A stretch of DNA of 64,000 bases. Origin: an uncultured Prevotellaceae bacterium (GTDB lineage: Bacteria; Bacteroidota; Bacteroidia; Bacteroidales; Bacteroidaceae). Made by a program: the position numbers and the translations under genes. The notes below the pieces were generated by a model. It was not told the origin of the DNA and made no database searches. It saw only the letters and a program-made list of their open reading frames with translations. Position 1 is the stretch's first letter. Every line of letters begins with the position of its first letter. Where the stretch lies: NCBI GenBank assembly GCA_946404865.1, contig CAMJFC010000003.1:1-64000 (forward strand), given 5' to 3'. This document shows positions 26,831-35,392 of this stretch, piece after piece.

Positions 26831-26861
26831 CAAAGTTACGAAAAAACGGGTGGAATGCAAA
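26831..26861 (-). promoter_or_regulatory. gyrB promoter
   Basis: CAAAGTTA (26831-26838) and CAAA (26858-26861) on the plus strand give TTTG-19 bp-TAACTTTG on the minus strand, a full consensus. The sequence around it (CAAAGTTACGAAAAAACG) is the same as in the repeat at 1-174. Confidence 0.85.
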
Positions 26862-26965
26862 ATAAACTCGTTTCTTTTTTCGCCGCAGATGATGTAAATT
26901 ATCTTATTTTACGAAAAATTTACAAACATATTCCCGCAAGGGCAATGATTTGGTATATACAACAA

Positions 26966-26992
26966 ATCAGCACACCTTTTGAGTGTGCTGAT
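26966..26992 (-). terminator. rpsT terminator
   Basis: Arms ATCAGCACAC (26966-26975) and GTGTGCTGAT (26983-26992) are perfect complements with a 7-base loop, 24 bp past the rpsT stop, followed on the minus strand by TTGTTGTA. Confidence 0.75.
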
Positions 26993-27016
26993 ACCGTATG
27001 ACTATAGAATAAATGC

Positions 27017-27271
27017 TTATCCTAATTTGTTGATATGGAGAGCAAGACTAGACTTCAAATTGGCTGCCTTGTTCTTGTGAATGATGTTGGTCTTAGCCAG
27101 TTTGTCTAACATTTTTTGCACGGCGGGATAGAGCTTGATAGCCTCTTCCTTGTTGGTCATAGCGCGCAATTTACGAACAGCATTACGCATGGTCTTTGCG
27201 TAGTATTTGTTGTGCAGCGCTCTTTTCTTGCTCTGACGAATTCTTTTAATTGCTGATTTGTGATTTGCCAT
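27017..27271 (-). CDS. rpsT: Small ribosomal subunit protein bS20
   Basis: An 84-residue, very basic helical ribosomal protein beginning [17 protein letters not shown], which is the typical bS20 start, with the C-terminal [17 protein letters not shown]. It binds 16S rRNA in early 30S assembly. It lies 30 bp downstream of tRNA-Glu with no promoter between, so both probably come from one transcript. Confidence 0.97.
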   Translation of the reverse strand: MANHKSAIKRIRQSKKRALHNKYYAKTMRNAVRKLRAMTNKEEAIKLYPAVQKMLDKLAKTNIIHKNKAANLKSSLALHINKLG

Positions 27272-27301
27272 CTCTTTATTTCTGTTTTTTTTGTTCTTGT
27301 G

Positions 27302-27373
27302 TAGTCCCTAGCAGAGTCGAACTGCTCTTTAGAGAATGAAAATCTCTCGTCCTAACCGATAGACGAAGGGACC
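27302..27373 (-). tRNA. tRNA-Glu (anticodon UUC)
   Basis: A 72-nt cloverleaf on the minus strand: acceptor GGTCCCT pairs with AGGGACT (first pair G-U), the D arm follows GTCTATCGGTTAGGAC, the anticodon stem AGAGA/TCTCT carries the loop TTTTCAT with TTC as anticodon, and the T arm is AGCAG-TTCGACT-CTGCT. The CCA end is not encoded. Confidence 0.95.
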
Positions 27374-27393
27374 AGCGGCTTAAATTGCGGATG

Positions 27394-27424
27394 CAAAGGT
27401 ACATCAAATTTTAGAACTCACAAA
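27394..27424 (-). promoter_or_regulatory. Promoter of tRNA-Glu and rpsT
   Basis: CAAAGGTA (27394-27401) and CAAA (27421-27424) on the plus strand, 19 bp apart, give a consensus minus-strand promoter just upstream of the tRNA. Confidence 0.8.
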
Positions 27425-27441
27425 ATTTTCTTAGAAAAAAA

Positions 27442-27473
27442 TTTGTCAAAGCGTGTTTTTTTAGTTATTTTTG
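27442..27473 (+). promoter_or_regulatory. recO promoter
   Basis: TTTG (27442-27445) and TATTTTTG (27466-27473) are 20 bp apart, a consensus plus-strand promoter that diverges from the tRNA promoter. Confidence 0.75.
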
Positions 27474-27512
27474 CATGTTTCTTGACGAAAATACCGTTCA
27501 AAACCCACTTTT

Positions 27513-28238
27513 ATGGTCGAAAAAACACAAGGAATCGTATTAAGGAGCATCAAATATGGCGACCATTCACTCATCGTGGATATGCTGATCGCTCAGGGTG
27601 ACCGACGCTCTTTTGTCGTTCATGTCTCAACCAGCAAGAATGCCAAGATGCGGCAGTTGTTGTTTCAGCCCCTGTCGATTCTTGAACTGACGTTCGAAGA
27701 CCATGCGAAGAACGGACTCTATCGAATCAAGAGCGCTGCAATGGCGGTGTCGTTCTCTACCATTTTATGGGATGCCTCGAAAACGGCGATGGCACTCTTC
27801 CTGGCGGAGTTCTTGTATTACGCCACGCGTGATGAGCAGGGGAACGAACCGCTCTATCTGTATGTCGAACAGAGTTTGCGATGGCTCGACGGGGCTGTCG
27901 GACCTTGTCCCAATTTCCATTTGGTGTTGATGATGCGCCTCACCCGGTTCATCGGTTTCTTTCCTAACACGGATGATGAACAGGAAGGGCGTTATTTTGA
28001 CTTGCTCAACGGTTGTTTCCGCTCAGGGGTGCCTACGCATGCCGAGGTACTGGCACCTGACGAGGCTTCTAAAATAAAGACGTTGATGCGGTTGCAGTTC
28101 GAAACGATGCACCTGTTTAAAATGACACGTGCCGAAAGGGCACGTTGCATGGATGTCATTTTGCGGTATTACAGACTCCATGTGCCAGGCTTCCCCGAAC
28201 TCAAGTCGCTTGAAGTGCTCAAAGCAACGTTTTCTTAG
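27513..28238 (+). CDS. recO: DNA repair protein RecO
   Basis: A 241-residue recombination mediator that helps RecR load RecA onto SSB-coated DNA. The N-terminal OB fold begins with the family signature EKTQGIVLRSIKYGDHSLIVDML and the middle is helical. The zinc-finger cysteines seen in some RecO proteins are absent. It is the only plus-strand gene between gyrB and the division cluster. Confidence 0.93.
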   Translation: MVEKTQGIVLRSIKYGDHSLIVDMLIAQGDRRSFVVHVSTSKNAKMRQLLFQPLSILELTFEDHAKNGLYRIKSAAMAVSFSTILWDASKTAMALFLAEFLYYATRDEQGNEPLYLYVEQSLRWLDGAVGPCPNFHLVLMMRLTRFIGFFPNTDDEQEGRYFDLLNGCFRSGVPTHAEVLAPDEASKIKTLMRLQFETMHLFKMTRAERARCMDVILRYYRLHVPGFPELKSLEVLKATFS

Positions 28239-28279
28239 GAGTTTAGGAGTTTGGAAGTTTAGGAGTTTGGGAGTTTGGA
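28237..28279. repeat. Short-period repeat after recO
   Basis: The bases after the recO stop are imperfect repeats of GGAGTTTAG/GGAGTTTGG (about five units). It may be a slippage-prone sequence. No ORF. Confidence 0.6.
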
Positions 28280-28361
28280 CAATAGTCTTCAAATAGTAAG
28301 CATACGTCTACACTCCCACACCCCTGATAGGCATTAGCTTACGCTCCTCCACAATTAAAAA

Positions 28362-28404
28362 AGAATAATTAGAATAATTGTTGGATAATTATTCTAATTA
28401 TTCT
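28362..28404. terminator. Bidirectional terminator built of repeated 9-mers
   Basis: A perfect 18-bp stem: left arm is AGAATAATT twice (28362-28379), right arm AATTATTCT twice (28387-28404), loop of 7. It lies between convergent recO and yqeY, so it can end both transcripts, including the long division operon. Confidence 0.7.
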
Positions 28405-28407
28405 AAT

Positions 28408-28458
28408 TTCTTTCCGAAAACCTTCCGAAAAAGCCTTCCGGAAAAGCCTTCCGAATAA
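28408..28458. repeat. 13-bp imperfect tandem repeat
   Basis: Four near-copies of CCTTCCGAAAAAG lie directly beyond the stop codon of the yqeY gene. Confidence 0.65.
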
Positions 28459-28460
28459 GC

Positions 28461-28910
28461 TTAACCGAGATTCTTCTTCACGATGGCGGAGATGACGCGG
28501 CCGTCGGCCACACCTGCCATCTGCTTGCTGGCAATGCCCATCACGCGACCCATGTCGCGCATCGAAGAGGCGCCCGTCTCGGCGATGATGGCTTTCACGC
28601 GCTCCTCAATCTCTGCTTCGCTGAGTTGTTGGGGCAGGTAACTCTCTATCACCGCCACTTGGGCGAGTTCGGCATCAGCCAGATCTTGTCGGTTCTGCTG
28701 CGCGAAGGTGGCAGCCGATTCCTTGCCTTGCTTGGCCAACTTCTGGATGATTTTCAGCGCATCGGCATCCTCGAGCGTGTCGTTGGCTCCGGGCGCCGTC
28801 TTGGCCTCCAAAAACACTTTCTTGATGTTGCGCAGCGTCTCCAAACGCACCTTGTCGCGCGCTTTCATGGCCGACTTGATGTCTTCGCTGATTTGTTCAA
28901 ATAGTGCCAT
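28461..28910 (-). CDS. yqeY: GatB/YqeY domain protein
   Basis: A 149-residue helical protein of the YqeY family, related to the tRNA-binding tail of the amidotransferase subunit GatB. The family start (MALFEQISEDIKSAMKARDK) and the C-terminal DMGRVMGIASKQMAGVADG block are present at the usual length. It follows ftsZ by 12 bp, its common place in Bacteroidetes. A role in tRNA-dependent amidation is often assumed but not shown by the sequence. Confidence 0.9.
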   Translation of the reverse strand: MALFEQISEDIKSAMKARDKVRLETLRNIKKVFLEAKTAPGANDTLEDADALKIIQKLAKQGKESAATFAQQNRQDLADAELAQVAVIESYLPQQLSEAEIEERVKAIIAETGASSMRDMGRVMGIASKQMAGVADGRVISAIVKKNLG

Positions 28911-28922
28911 GGCTCAATGTCT

Positions 28923-30278
28923 TTATCCGAATTGAATTTTACCGCTTTCTTCTTTCTTTGCGGGTTCTGCCGCCTCTTCCTGCACTCCGCTGGCCTGACG
29001 CTGTATCTCGTTGAGCATCTCACGGGTGCGTTTGTTGGTCGGAGTGTTCTCCACTGCCAGGATGATGTCCTCGTTGTCCAGATCTTCGGGCTTGAAGATG
29101 TAAATCAGCGGACGGCGGCGACGGATGTTCTTACCGCCATTGTCACCGTAATACTGGCCGCGACGGATGTCGTTCTCTTCTTTCTTCGCTTCCAACTCGG
29201 CTATCTTGTTCATCTCGTCTTGGGTGAAACGGCCTCTGTCTTCTTTGTTGACGATATCCTTGATGCCGAAACCTGTGGCCAGAAGGGTCACTTTCACTTT
29301 CTTGCCCAGATCGGGGTCTTTGGCAATACCCCACTTGAACTCGAAGTCCTGTCCGAACTTGCTCATGAAGTCGTTCACATCGTTCATCTCGTCGGTCATC
29401 AGTCCGGGATGGTCTGAACCGGTGCTGGCGTATGAGATGTTGAGCAGGATTTTCTTCGAATTGAACACATTGTTGTTGTTGAGCAGCGGTGAGTGCAGTG
29501 CGTCTTCGATGGCTTTGCGCACACGTCCCTCGCCCTCGCCGTAACCATTACTCATGATGGCCACGCCACCGTCTTTGAGCACGGTCTTCACATCGTTGAA
29601 GTCGAGGTTGATGACGCCACGGATGGTGATAATCTCGGCGATGCTCTTGGCGGCTACGCTCAGAGTGTTGTCGGCTTTCGCGAACGACTCCTCAAGTGGC
29701 AGGTCGGGGTAGATGTCGAGCAACCGTTGGTTGTTGATGACCAGGAGGGCGTCCACATATTTGGCCATCTCCTCCACACCGTCGAGTGCCTGGTCGATTT
29801 TGTTAGTGCCTTCGAAGCGGAAGGGGATGGTGACGATACCCACGGTGAGCAGTCCCATGTCTTTCGACTCGCGGGCAATGACGGGTGCGGCGCCTGTGCC
29901 GGTGCCACCGCCCATGCCAGCGGTGATGAAGGTCATCTTCGTGCCATCGTTGAGCATACGGCGCACATCCTCAATGCTCTCTTCTGCGGCAGCGCGTGCT
30001 TTCTGGGGTTTGTTGCCGGCACCCAGACCCTCTGTGCCCAACTGGATATGTACGGGTACGGGGGAGTCGTCGAGGGCCTGACGGTCGGTGTTACACAACA
30101 CGAAACTTACATCGTGTATGCCTTCACGGTACATGTGATTGACGGCATTGCCGCCGCCACCGCCAACACCGATGACTTTGATGATGCTATTATTGGGTTG
30201 GCCTTGCAATACGTCGAACGGCAAAGTGCTTTGTTGCTCTTCGTCGAACATGTTCTTGGTTTTATCTTTATCTGGCAT
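28923..30278 (-). CDS. ftsZ: Cell division protein FtsZ
   Basis: A 451-residue tubulin-like GTPase forming the Z ring. The GTP-binding glycine loop GGGTGTGAAPVIA, the N-terminal GVGGGGGNAVNHM and the catalytic T7 region (NLDFNDVKTVLKDGG) are intact. Residues from about 335 are a charged linker (EAKKEENDIRRGQYYGD) and the protein ends with an unusually short acidic and basic tail (AKKEESGKIQFG). It acts with FtsA, encoded just upstream. Confidence 0.97.
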   Translation of the reverse strand: MPDKDKTKNMFDEEQQSTLPFDVLQGQPNNSIIKVIGVGGGGGNAVNHMYREGIHDVSFVLCNTDRQALDDSPVPVHIQLGTEGLGAGNKPQKARAAAEESIEDVRRMLNDGTKMTFITAGMGGGTGTGAAPVIARESKDMGLLTVGIVTIPFRFEGTNKIDQALDGVEEMAKYVDALLVINNQRLLDIYPDLPLEESFAKADNTLSVAAKSIAEIITIRGVINLDFNDVKTVLKDGGVAIMSNGYGEGEGRVRKAIEDALHSPLLNNNNVFNSKKILLNISYASTGSDHPGLMTDEMNDVNDFMSKFGQDFEFKWGIAKDPDLGKKVKVTLLATGFGIKDIVNKEDRGRFTQDEMNKIAELEAKKEENDIRRGQYYGDNGGKNIRRRRPLIYIFKPEDLDNEDIILAVENTPTNKRTREMLNEIQRQASGVQEEAAEPAKKEESGKIQFG

Positions 30279-30325
30279 AGTCTTATTCTTATTATATATT
30301 ATGTATGTTTGTTCTTTCCTTTTGT

Positions 30326-31798
30326 TTATTTCTCATCTTCTCCTTCAGATACGATTTTGGTCAACCATGTTTTTACTTTTTTGCCAATTCCGTTCATGAA
30401 ACCACCTTTCTTATTGGCTTGCGCCTGTTCTTCCTCAAAACGACGGCGCTCTTCGGCCAGTTTTGCCTGTTGGGCAGCCAATTCCTCCTCAGCTCGGCGT
30501 TTATCGTCAGCCTCTTTGCGCTCACGCTCAATACGCTCCTGCTCTTGTTTGTTGCTCGTCACAGAACCGGCTGTTTGTGTGCCGGCTCCGTTGTTGACGG
30601 GCTGCTCCACCTCGGGGAAGAGCGTGCGGCTGGCGGGTGAACCGGCACAGTTCAAATCGCCTTTGCTCAGCAGTCCGAGCAAGGTGTTGTAGGTGCCATT
30701 ATTGGCGGCCAACTCACGGATGTCTGTATTGATGGTGAGGGTGGTCTTACTGGCGATGCGGATTTTGGTCACGTTGGTGGCGTGGGTGAACGCCTGTTTG
30801 ATGTTTTTCATGTTCGAACCACCACCAGTGAGGATGATGCCTCCGCTGGACACTTTGCCCACAATGCCTTCTGGCACCTGGCTCCATGCGTTCTTGATGA
30901 TCTCAAACATACGGTCTTCAACGATGTTGTTGAAATCCTCGGCCGACACCTTGCGGTCGCCTTCGATGGTATAAGTCTCTTCCTTGGTCTCATCGCCGTT
31001 CTCTTCGGGTTCGGTGTGGGCGCAGGCATATTTGAGTTTCATCTTCTCTGCCTCGCTCTCCTCCATCTTCAGCACCGTAAGGTCTTTTGTGACGTTGGAA
31101 CCACCTAAGGGCAGTACCACGAGATGGCGTAAGATGTTGCGGTAATAGACGGCCATGGTGGTGGTGTCGGCACCTAAATCGACGAGCACACAGCCCAGGC
31201 GTTTCTCCGTCTCGGTGAGCACACTGTCGGCCAGTGCGATGGGGGCGAGATAAACCTCTGCGATGCTGATGCCGGCACGCTCGAAACACTTGTTGAGGTT
31301 GTTGTAGAGCGCCTTGCGCTGCAAGATATTGAGGAAATTACCCTCAATGCTCTTAGCGGATACACCCACAGGGTCTATCTGATGCTGGGTGCCCACTTTG
31401 TATTCAAGTGTCACAGCATCGAGAATCTCCTTGTCAGGATAGGTCATGGAGCGGTTGTTGTCCATAATCTCGTTGATCATGTCGGTGGTGATAATCTCCT
31501 CATTGGGCAGTTGTTTCACGATGACATTTCTCACACTGAGCACAGACTGACCGCCCACACCCACATAAACCTGTGCGATGTCGGTCTTGATGTTTTGTTT
31601 GAGTTTCTTGATGATGTTTTGCAGACACAGACTGGTCTTGTCTATGTTGTACACCATGCCCTTACGGATGCAGGCTGTGGCATCCTCTTCCACCAGTGAG
31701 AGCACCTGGATGCTCCCGTCCACGTTCTTCTTTCCAGCGATACCTCTGATCTTCGATGAGCCTAATTCGATGGCTACGATGAATTCCTTTAATGCCAT
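30326..31798 (-). CDS. ftsA: Cell division protein FtsA
   Basis: A 490-residue actin-like ATPase that tethers FtsZ to the membrane. The start MALKEFIVAIELGSSKI holds the phosphate-1 loop, LVDLGADTTTMAVY the phosphate-2 loop and GGIILTGGGSNM the adenosine loop. From about 395 the Bacteroidetes-type extension is a charged coiled coil (RIERERKEADDKRRAEEEL) and the last 25 residues form an amphipathic membrane helix (GIGKKVKTWLTKIV). Confidence 0.95.
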   Translation of the reverse strand: MALKEFIVAIELGSSKIRGIAGKKNVDGSIQVLSLVEEDATACIRKGMVYNIDKTSLCLQNIIKKLKQNIKTDIAQVYVGVGGQSVLSVRNVIVKQLPNEEIITTDMINEIMDNNRSMTYPDKEILDAVTLEYKVGTQHQIDPVGVSAKSIEGNFLNILQRKALYNNLNKCFERAGISIAEVYLAPIALADSVLTETEKRLGCVLVDLGADTTTMAVYYRNILRHLVVLPLGGSNVTKDLTVLKMEESEAEKMKLKYACAHTEPEENGDETKEETYTIEGDRKVSAEDFNNIVEDRMFEIIKNAWSQVPEGIVGKVSSGGIILTGGGSNMKNIKQAFTHATNVTKIRIASKTTLTINTDIRELAANNGTYNTLLGLLSKGDLNCAGSPASRTLFPEVEQPVNNGAGTQTAGSVTSNKQEQERIERERKEADDKRRAEEELAAQQAKLAEERRRFEEEQAQANKKGGFMNGIGKKVKTWLTKIVSEGEDEK

Positions 31799-31819
31799 AT
31801 ATTTAGAGTTTTTTGAGTT

Positions 31820-32815
31820 TTATCCTTGTTTCTTGTTTTCTTTTTTTTTGGTGTCTTGTTTCTTGTTTTCTTGTTTTTTGGTGTCTTGTTTCTTAGCGTC
31901 TTGCTTCTTGGGTTCTTGTCGCTTGGCGTCTTGTTTCTTGGTTTCTTGTTTGCTGTCTTGTTTCTTACTTTCTTGTGCTGTTGCTTCTTCAGCCTGTGGC
32001 TGTTCTACAAAAGCAGTGATGGCCTCCTTCCTGTTTTTCTTGCATATAATTTGGTTGTCAAATTCCAAGTTGATGTAAGTGTATTTGTTCCATCCCGCCT
32101 GACTGAGTCCATAGCGGTAGAACTTGTCGAGGCGGTTGAGTTTGTTGGTCAGGAACTTCTCCACCTCTTGCGCGCGTTTCTCCTTGTTGTTGTATTCGGG
32201 CATCCGGCCTATCTTGACGATGTGGTCGCCCACGCGCGGCACCAGTTCAACGTCTTTGTCGGGAAGGATGTTCACCTGCTCAATCTGGTCGCGCCACAAC
32301 TCGTCGTTGTTGATGTGCTGGCAGAGCAGGGCCACATAGTTCTGCGCATACCATTTCGTGATGTTGCCTGTGGCGATGAGCAGATTGGAGGTGTAGTTGC
32401 TGACAGGCATGATGCTGTCCAACTCGTCCACGTAATAGTCCTCGCCGTTCTCGCTCATGACGTGCACCACCGGCGCACGTTGTTCCACGATGATGTTCAC
32501 CTTGCCCTTCTTCGTCTTACTGCACTCGGCATCGTTGACGTAAGGGTTTTTCTTGAGTATCTCTTCCACCTTGCGCGGGTTGACATCGGCCAGACGCATG
32601 TCTTTCGGGTAGATATGCTCGCGTATGAGCAGGGTCTTGATGTCCTCGGCACAAAGAAAACCCTCCTTTTGGTTATCGCTGATGGTGATATTCACCTCTG
32701 AACAGATCTCCTCGTCGTTGACCTCATTGTTGAGTGAGGTCATCGAAAAACCCAGATATACTGCCAGCAGCACATCCAAGGCGATGAACAGGAATCGTTT
32801 GTTCAGAATCTCCAT
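31820..32815 (-). CDS. ftsQ: Cell division protein FtsQ with a repetitive lysine-rich tail
   Basis: A 331-residue single-pass membrane protein: cytoplasmic start, transmembrane helix (about 9-28), POTRA-like and FtsQ domains (about 40-265, with VNPRKVEEILKKNPYV and LVPRVGDHIVKIG). It scaffolds FtsL and FtsI at the septum. Residues about 283-331 are an extreme repeat of five-residue units (KKQDA, KKQDT, KKQEN) that has no counterpart in ordinary FtsQ; see findings. Confidence 0.9.
   Translation of the reverse strand: MEILNKRFLFIALDVLLAVYLGFSMTSLNNEVNDEEICSEVNITISDNQKEGFLCAEDIKTLLIREHIYPKDMRLADVNPRKVEEILKKNPYVNDAECSKTKKGKVNIIVEQRAPVVHVMSENGEDYYVDELDSIMPVSNYTSNLLIATGNITKWYAQNYVALLCQHINNDELWRDQIEQVNILPDKDVELVPRVGDHIVKIGRMPEYNNKEKRAQEVEKFLTNKLNRLDKFYRYGLSQAGWNKYTYINLEFDNQIICKKNRKEAITAFVEQPQAEEATAQESKKQDSKQETKKQDAKRQEPKKQDAKKQDTKKQENKKQDTKKKENKKQG
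31823..31975 (-). repeat. 15-bp repeat array in the 3' end of ftsQ
   Basis: Plus-strand units of the form TTGTTTCTTGGTGTC and variants repeat about ten times, in phase with codons, encoding KKQ(D/E)x. This is coding sequence and not a CRISPR. Confidence 0.8.
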
Positions 32816-32830
32816 TTCTTTTCTGTAGGG

Positions 32831-34216
32831 TCAAGGTTTGTTGTTGATGATATCAGCCATGTCGTTGACATAGTTGTCCAAGTCGCCGGCGCCCAGCACG
32901 ATGAGCACGTCGAAGTCGCGGTCGCGCACCAGTTGCAGCACATCCTCTTTGTGAATCAGTTGCTTCTGCACACCGGGTTTGAGGTGGTCGTAGATGAGCT
33001 TTGAGGTCACTCCCTCGATGGGTTGTTCGCGTGCGGGGTAGATGTCGCACAGGATCACCTCGTCGAGCAGACTCAGACTGTTGGCAAAGTCGAGGTAGAA
33101 ATCGCGTGTGCGGGTGTAGAGGTGCGGTTGGAAGAGTGCCGTGACCTTGCGGTTGCGGTACAGCTCACGGATGCTCTTGGCACTTTGGTAGATTTCCTGC
33201 GGGTGGTGAGCATAGTCGCTCAACAGCACATGACGGTCGTTTTTAACCTTGAAGTCGAAACGGCGGTCCACCCCCTCAAAGGTGGCCATTCCCTGACGCA
33301 GCTCATCTGCGCTGCAACCGGCCATTTGTGCCATGGCCATGGCGGCAATGCCGTTCTCGATATTGATGGGGATGGGTTGCCCCAGACGGATGTTTTTGAT
33401 GCTCTCAATGGGTGAGATGAAATCGAACGTAATCTCACCGTTGTCGATGACGATATGGTCGGCATGGAAGTCGCCGTCGTTCAATCCGTAGCTATAGATG
33501 CGCACGCCTTCCTTCACGTCGGGAGTCATCTCCAGTCCTGTGTGCCAGATGAGCGCTCCGCCCTCTTGAATGAGAGTAGTATAGTGGCGGAAACTCTCGA
33601 GATAGGCTTCCTTAGTACCGTAGATGTCCAGATGGTCGGGGTCGGTGGCCGTGATGACCGTAATCCATGGCCGCAACCAGTGAAAAGAGCGGTCAAACTC
33701 GTCGGCTTCGATGACCACATAGTCGCTGTCGGCTAAGATGTAGTTGGTGCCGTAGTTCTTGGTGATGCCACCGAGGAATGCGTTACAGTCCTGTCGGCTT
33801 TGGTGCATGATGTGGGCGCACATCGACGAGGTGGTCGTCTTGCCGTGGGTTCCGGCCACACACAGTCCTTTGTGCGACTGTGTGAGTGTGCCCAGCACCT
33901 GTGCCCGCTTTTGTATCTCGAAACCGTGCTCGCGGAAATAGCTCAACTCCTTGTGCTCTGCAGGCACGGCAGGGGTATAGATGACCAGCGTGGTTTGCAC
34001 ATCAAGGCAGGTGGAGGGTATCAGTGCGGGGTCGTCATCATAGTGGATGGCGGCACCCTCGTTGTTGAGCTGCTGTGTCAGCGGGGTCGGGGTCTTGTCG
34101 TAGCCTGCCACCACCACTCCTTTGTGCAGAAAATAGCGGGCCAATGCACTCATGCCGATGCCACCGGCACCGACGAAATAGACAGATTTGATATCGTTCA
34201 GTTTCATCTTGCTCAA
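32831..34216 (-). CDS. murC: UDP-N-acetylmuramate--L-alanine ligase
   Basis: A 461-residue Mur ligase adding L-alanine to UDP-MurNAc. VGAGGIGMSALA forms the substrate-binding Rossmann loop, GTHGKTTTS the ATP loop, and EADEFDRSFHW and DYAHHPQEI later conserved blocks. It is in the cell-wall cluster between murG and ftsQ. ATG codons at 34216 and 34207 are both possible starts. Confidence 0.96.
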   Translation of the reverse strand: MSKMKLNDIKSVYFVGAGGIGMSALARYFLHKGVVVAGYDKTPTPLTQQLNNEGAAIHYDDDPALIPSTCLDVQTTLVIYTPAVPAEHKELSYFREHGFEIQKRAQVLGTLTQSHKGLCVAGTHGKTTTSSMCAHIMHQSRQDCNAFLGGITKNYGTNYILADSDYVVIEADEFDRSFHWLRPWITVITATDPDHLDIYGTKEAYLESFRHYTTLIQEGGALIWHTGLEMTPDVKEGVRIYSYGLNDGDFHADHIVIDNGEITFDFISPIESIKNIRLGQPIPINIENGIAAMAMAQMAGCSADELRQGMATFEGVDRRFDFKVKNDRHVLLSDYAHHPQEIYQSAKSIRELYRNRKVTALFQPHLYTRTRDFYLDFANSLSLLDEVILCDIYPAREQPIEGVTSKLIYDHLKPGVQKQLIHKEDVLQLVRDRDFDVLIVLGAGDLDNYVNDMADIINNKP

Positions 34217-34219
34217 TCG

Positions 34220-35335
34220 TTATGAACGGCCTTCGGCCAGTCGAATCACTTCATCGGCGATGATGTTTGCCGAGTCGGGCAGAGCCATCGTCAGGATATG
34301 TGCGCTCAGTGACTTTAGTTTCTCTTCGTCTTTCACCGTGTCGATGGCCAACTGCAACAGCGTGTCGTGGGCTTCGGCGTCTTTCACAAAGAGCGCAGCT
34401 TCTTTGTTGACCAGTGCCATGGCGTTCTTGGACTGATGGTCTTCGGCCACGTTGGGCGAGGGCACCAAAATCACGGGTTTGCCAATCAGGCAGAACTCCG
34501 AGATGCTGCTGGCACCGGCACGGCTGATGACAAGGTCGGCAGCCCGATAGGCCGCTCCCATGTCGCTGATGAAGTCGGTCACCTTCAGCATGGGCAACTC
34601 ATCCTGTTTGCCCAGTTCTTCCATGATGGCGGCGTGGTAGTACTTACCCGTCTGCCAAATGAACTGCATTCCCGACGACTTAATCAGGTCAAGATGCTGC
34701 AGGATGCTCTCGTTGAGGGTGCGTGCCCCCAAACTGCCTCCCACGAACAAAATGGTCTTTTTCGCCGGGTCGAGTCCGAACTGACGGATGGCTTCCTCGC
34801 GGGTGACGGTGGTGTCGAGCAGGGCCTGTCTGACGGGGTTGCCCGTCAAGATGATTTTCTCTGCGGGGAAAAACCGCTCCATGCCTTCGTAGGCCACACA
34901 GATTTTCTGTGCCTTTTTGGCCAACAGCTTATTGGTGACACCTGCGTATGAGTTCTGCTCCTGTATCAGGCAGGGGATGCCCATTGCCGCACATTGGTTG
35001 AGGGTGGGGCCCGAGGCATATCCTCCTACACCCACGGCTGCCATGGGTTGAAACTTCCGGATGATTTTCTTCGCCATGCGCTGGCTCTTCCAGATTTTGT
35101 AGAGAACAGCAAAGTTTTTCAGCAGGTTTTTGCGGTCGAAACCGCAGATGGGCAGTCCCTCAATTTTGTAACCTGCAGCAGGCACGCGCTGCATCTCCAT
35201 CCGCCCGAGAGCTCCTACAAAGAGGATGTCTGCATCGGGGCGTTTCTCTTTAATGGCGTTAGCAATAGACACTGCCGGGAAGATGTGCCCGCCGGTGCCG
35301 CCGCCGCTGATAATGATTCTTAATGCCTTACTCAT
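34220..35335 (-). CDS. murG: UDP-GlcNAc:lipid I N-acetylglucosamine transferase
   Basis: A 371-residue GT28 glycosyltransferase making lipid II on the inner face of the membrane. GGGTGGHIFPA (N-terminal nucleotide loop), GVGGYASGPTL and the C-terminal GASSISEFCLIGKPVILVPSP (donor sugar site) are intact. The start is set at 35335 (MSKALRII). It ends 3 bp before murC. A possible internal promoter lies directly upstream (35348-35355). Confidence 0.95.
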   Translation of the reverse strand: MSKALRIIISGGGTGGHIFPAVSIANAIKEKRPDADILFVGALGRMEMQRVPAAGYKIEGLPICGFDRKNLLKNFAVLYKIWKSQRMAKKIIRKFQPMAAVGVGGYASGPTLNQCAAMGIPCLIQEQNSYAGVTNKLLAKKAQKICVAYEGMERFFPAEKIILTGNPVRQALLDTTVTREEAIRQFGLDPAKKTILFVGGSLGARTLNESILQHLDLIKSSGMQFIWQTGKYYHAAIMEELGKQDELPMLKVTDFISDMGAAYRAADLVISRAGASSISEFCLIGKPVILVPSPNVAEDHQSKNAMALVNKEAALFVKDAEAHDTLLQLAIDTVKDEEKLKSLSAHILTMALPDSANIIADEVIRLAEGRS

Positions 35336-35347
35336 ACTTTTAGTGTG

Positions 35348-35355
35348 CAAAGTTA
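35348..35355 (-). promoter_or_regulatory. Possible internal promoter before murG
   Basis: CAAAGTTA gives TAACTTTG on the minus strand, in the 57-bp gap between ftsW and murG. A weak -33 (ATTG, 35378-35381) is 22 bp away. If active, it would give murG and the genes after it a second start within the division operon. Confidence 0.5.
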
Positions 35356-35392
35356 CTGCTTTTTTTTGGCAATGGTGCAATTTTTTTGCAAA

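Noticed and set aside
31823..31975. Possible CRISPR or non-coding repeat in ftsQ
   Set aside because: The 15-bp units are in frame and contiguous with the ftsQ coding sequence and have no spacers.
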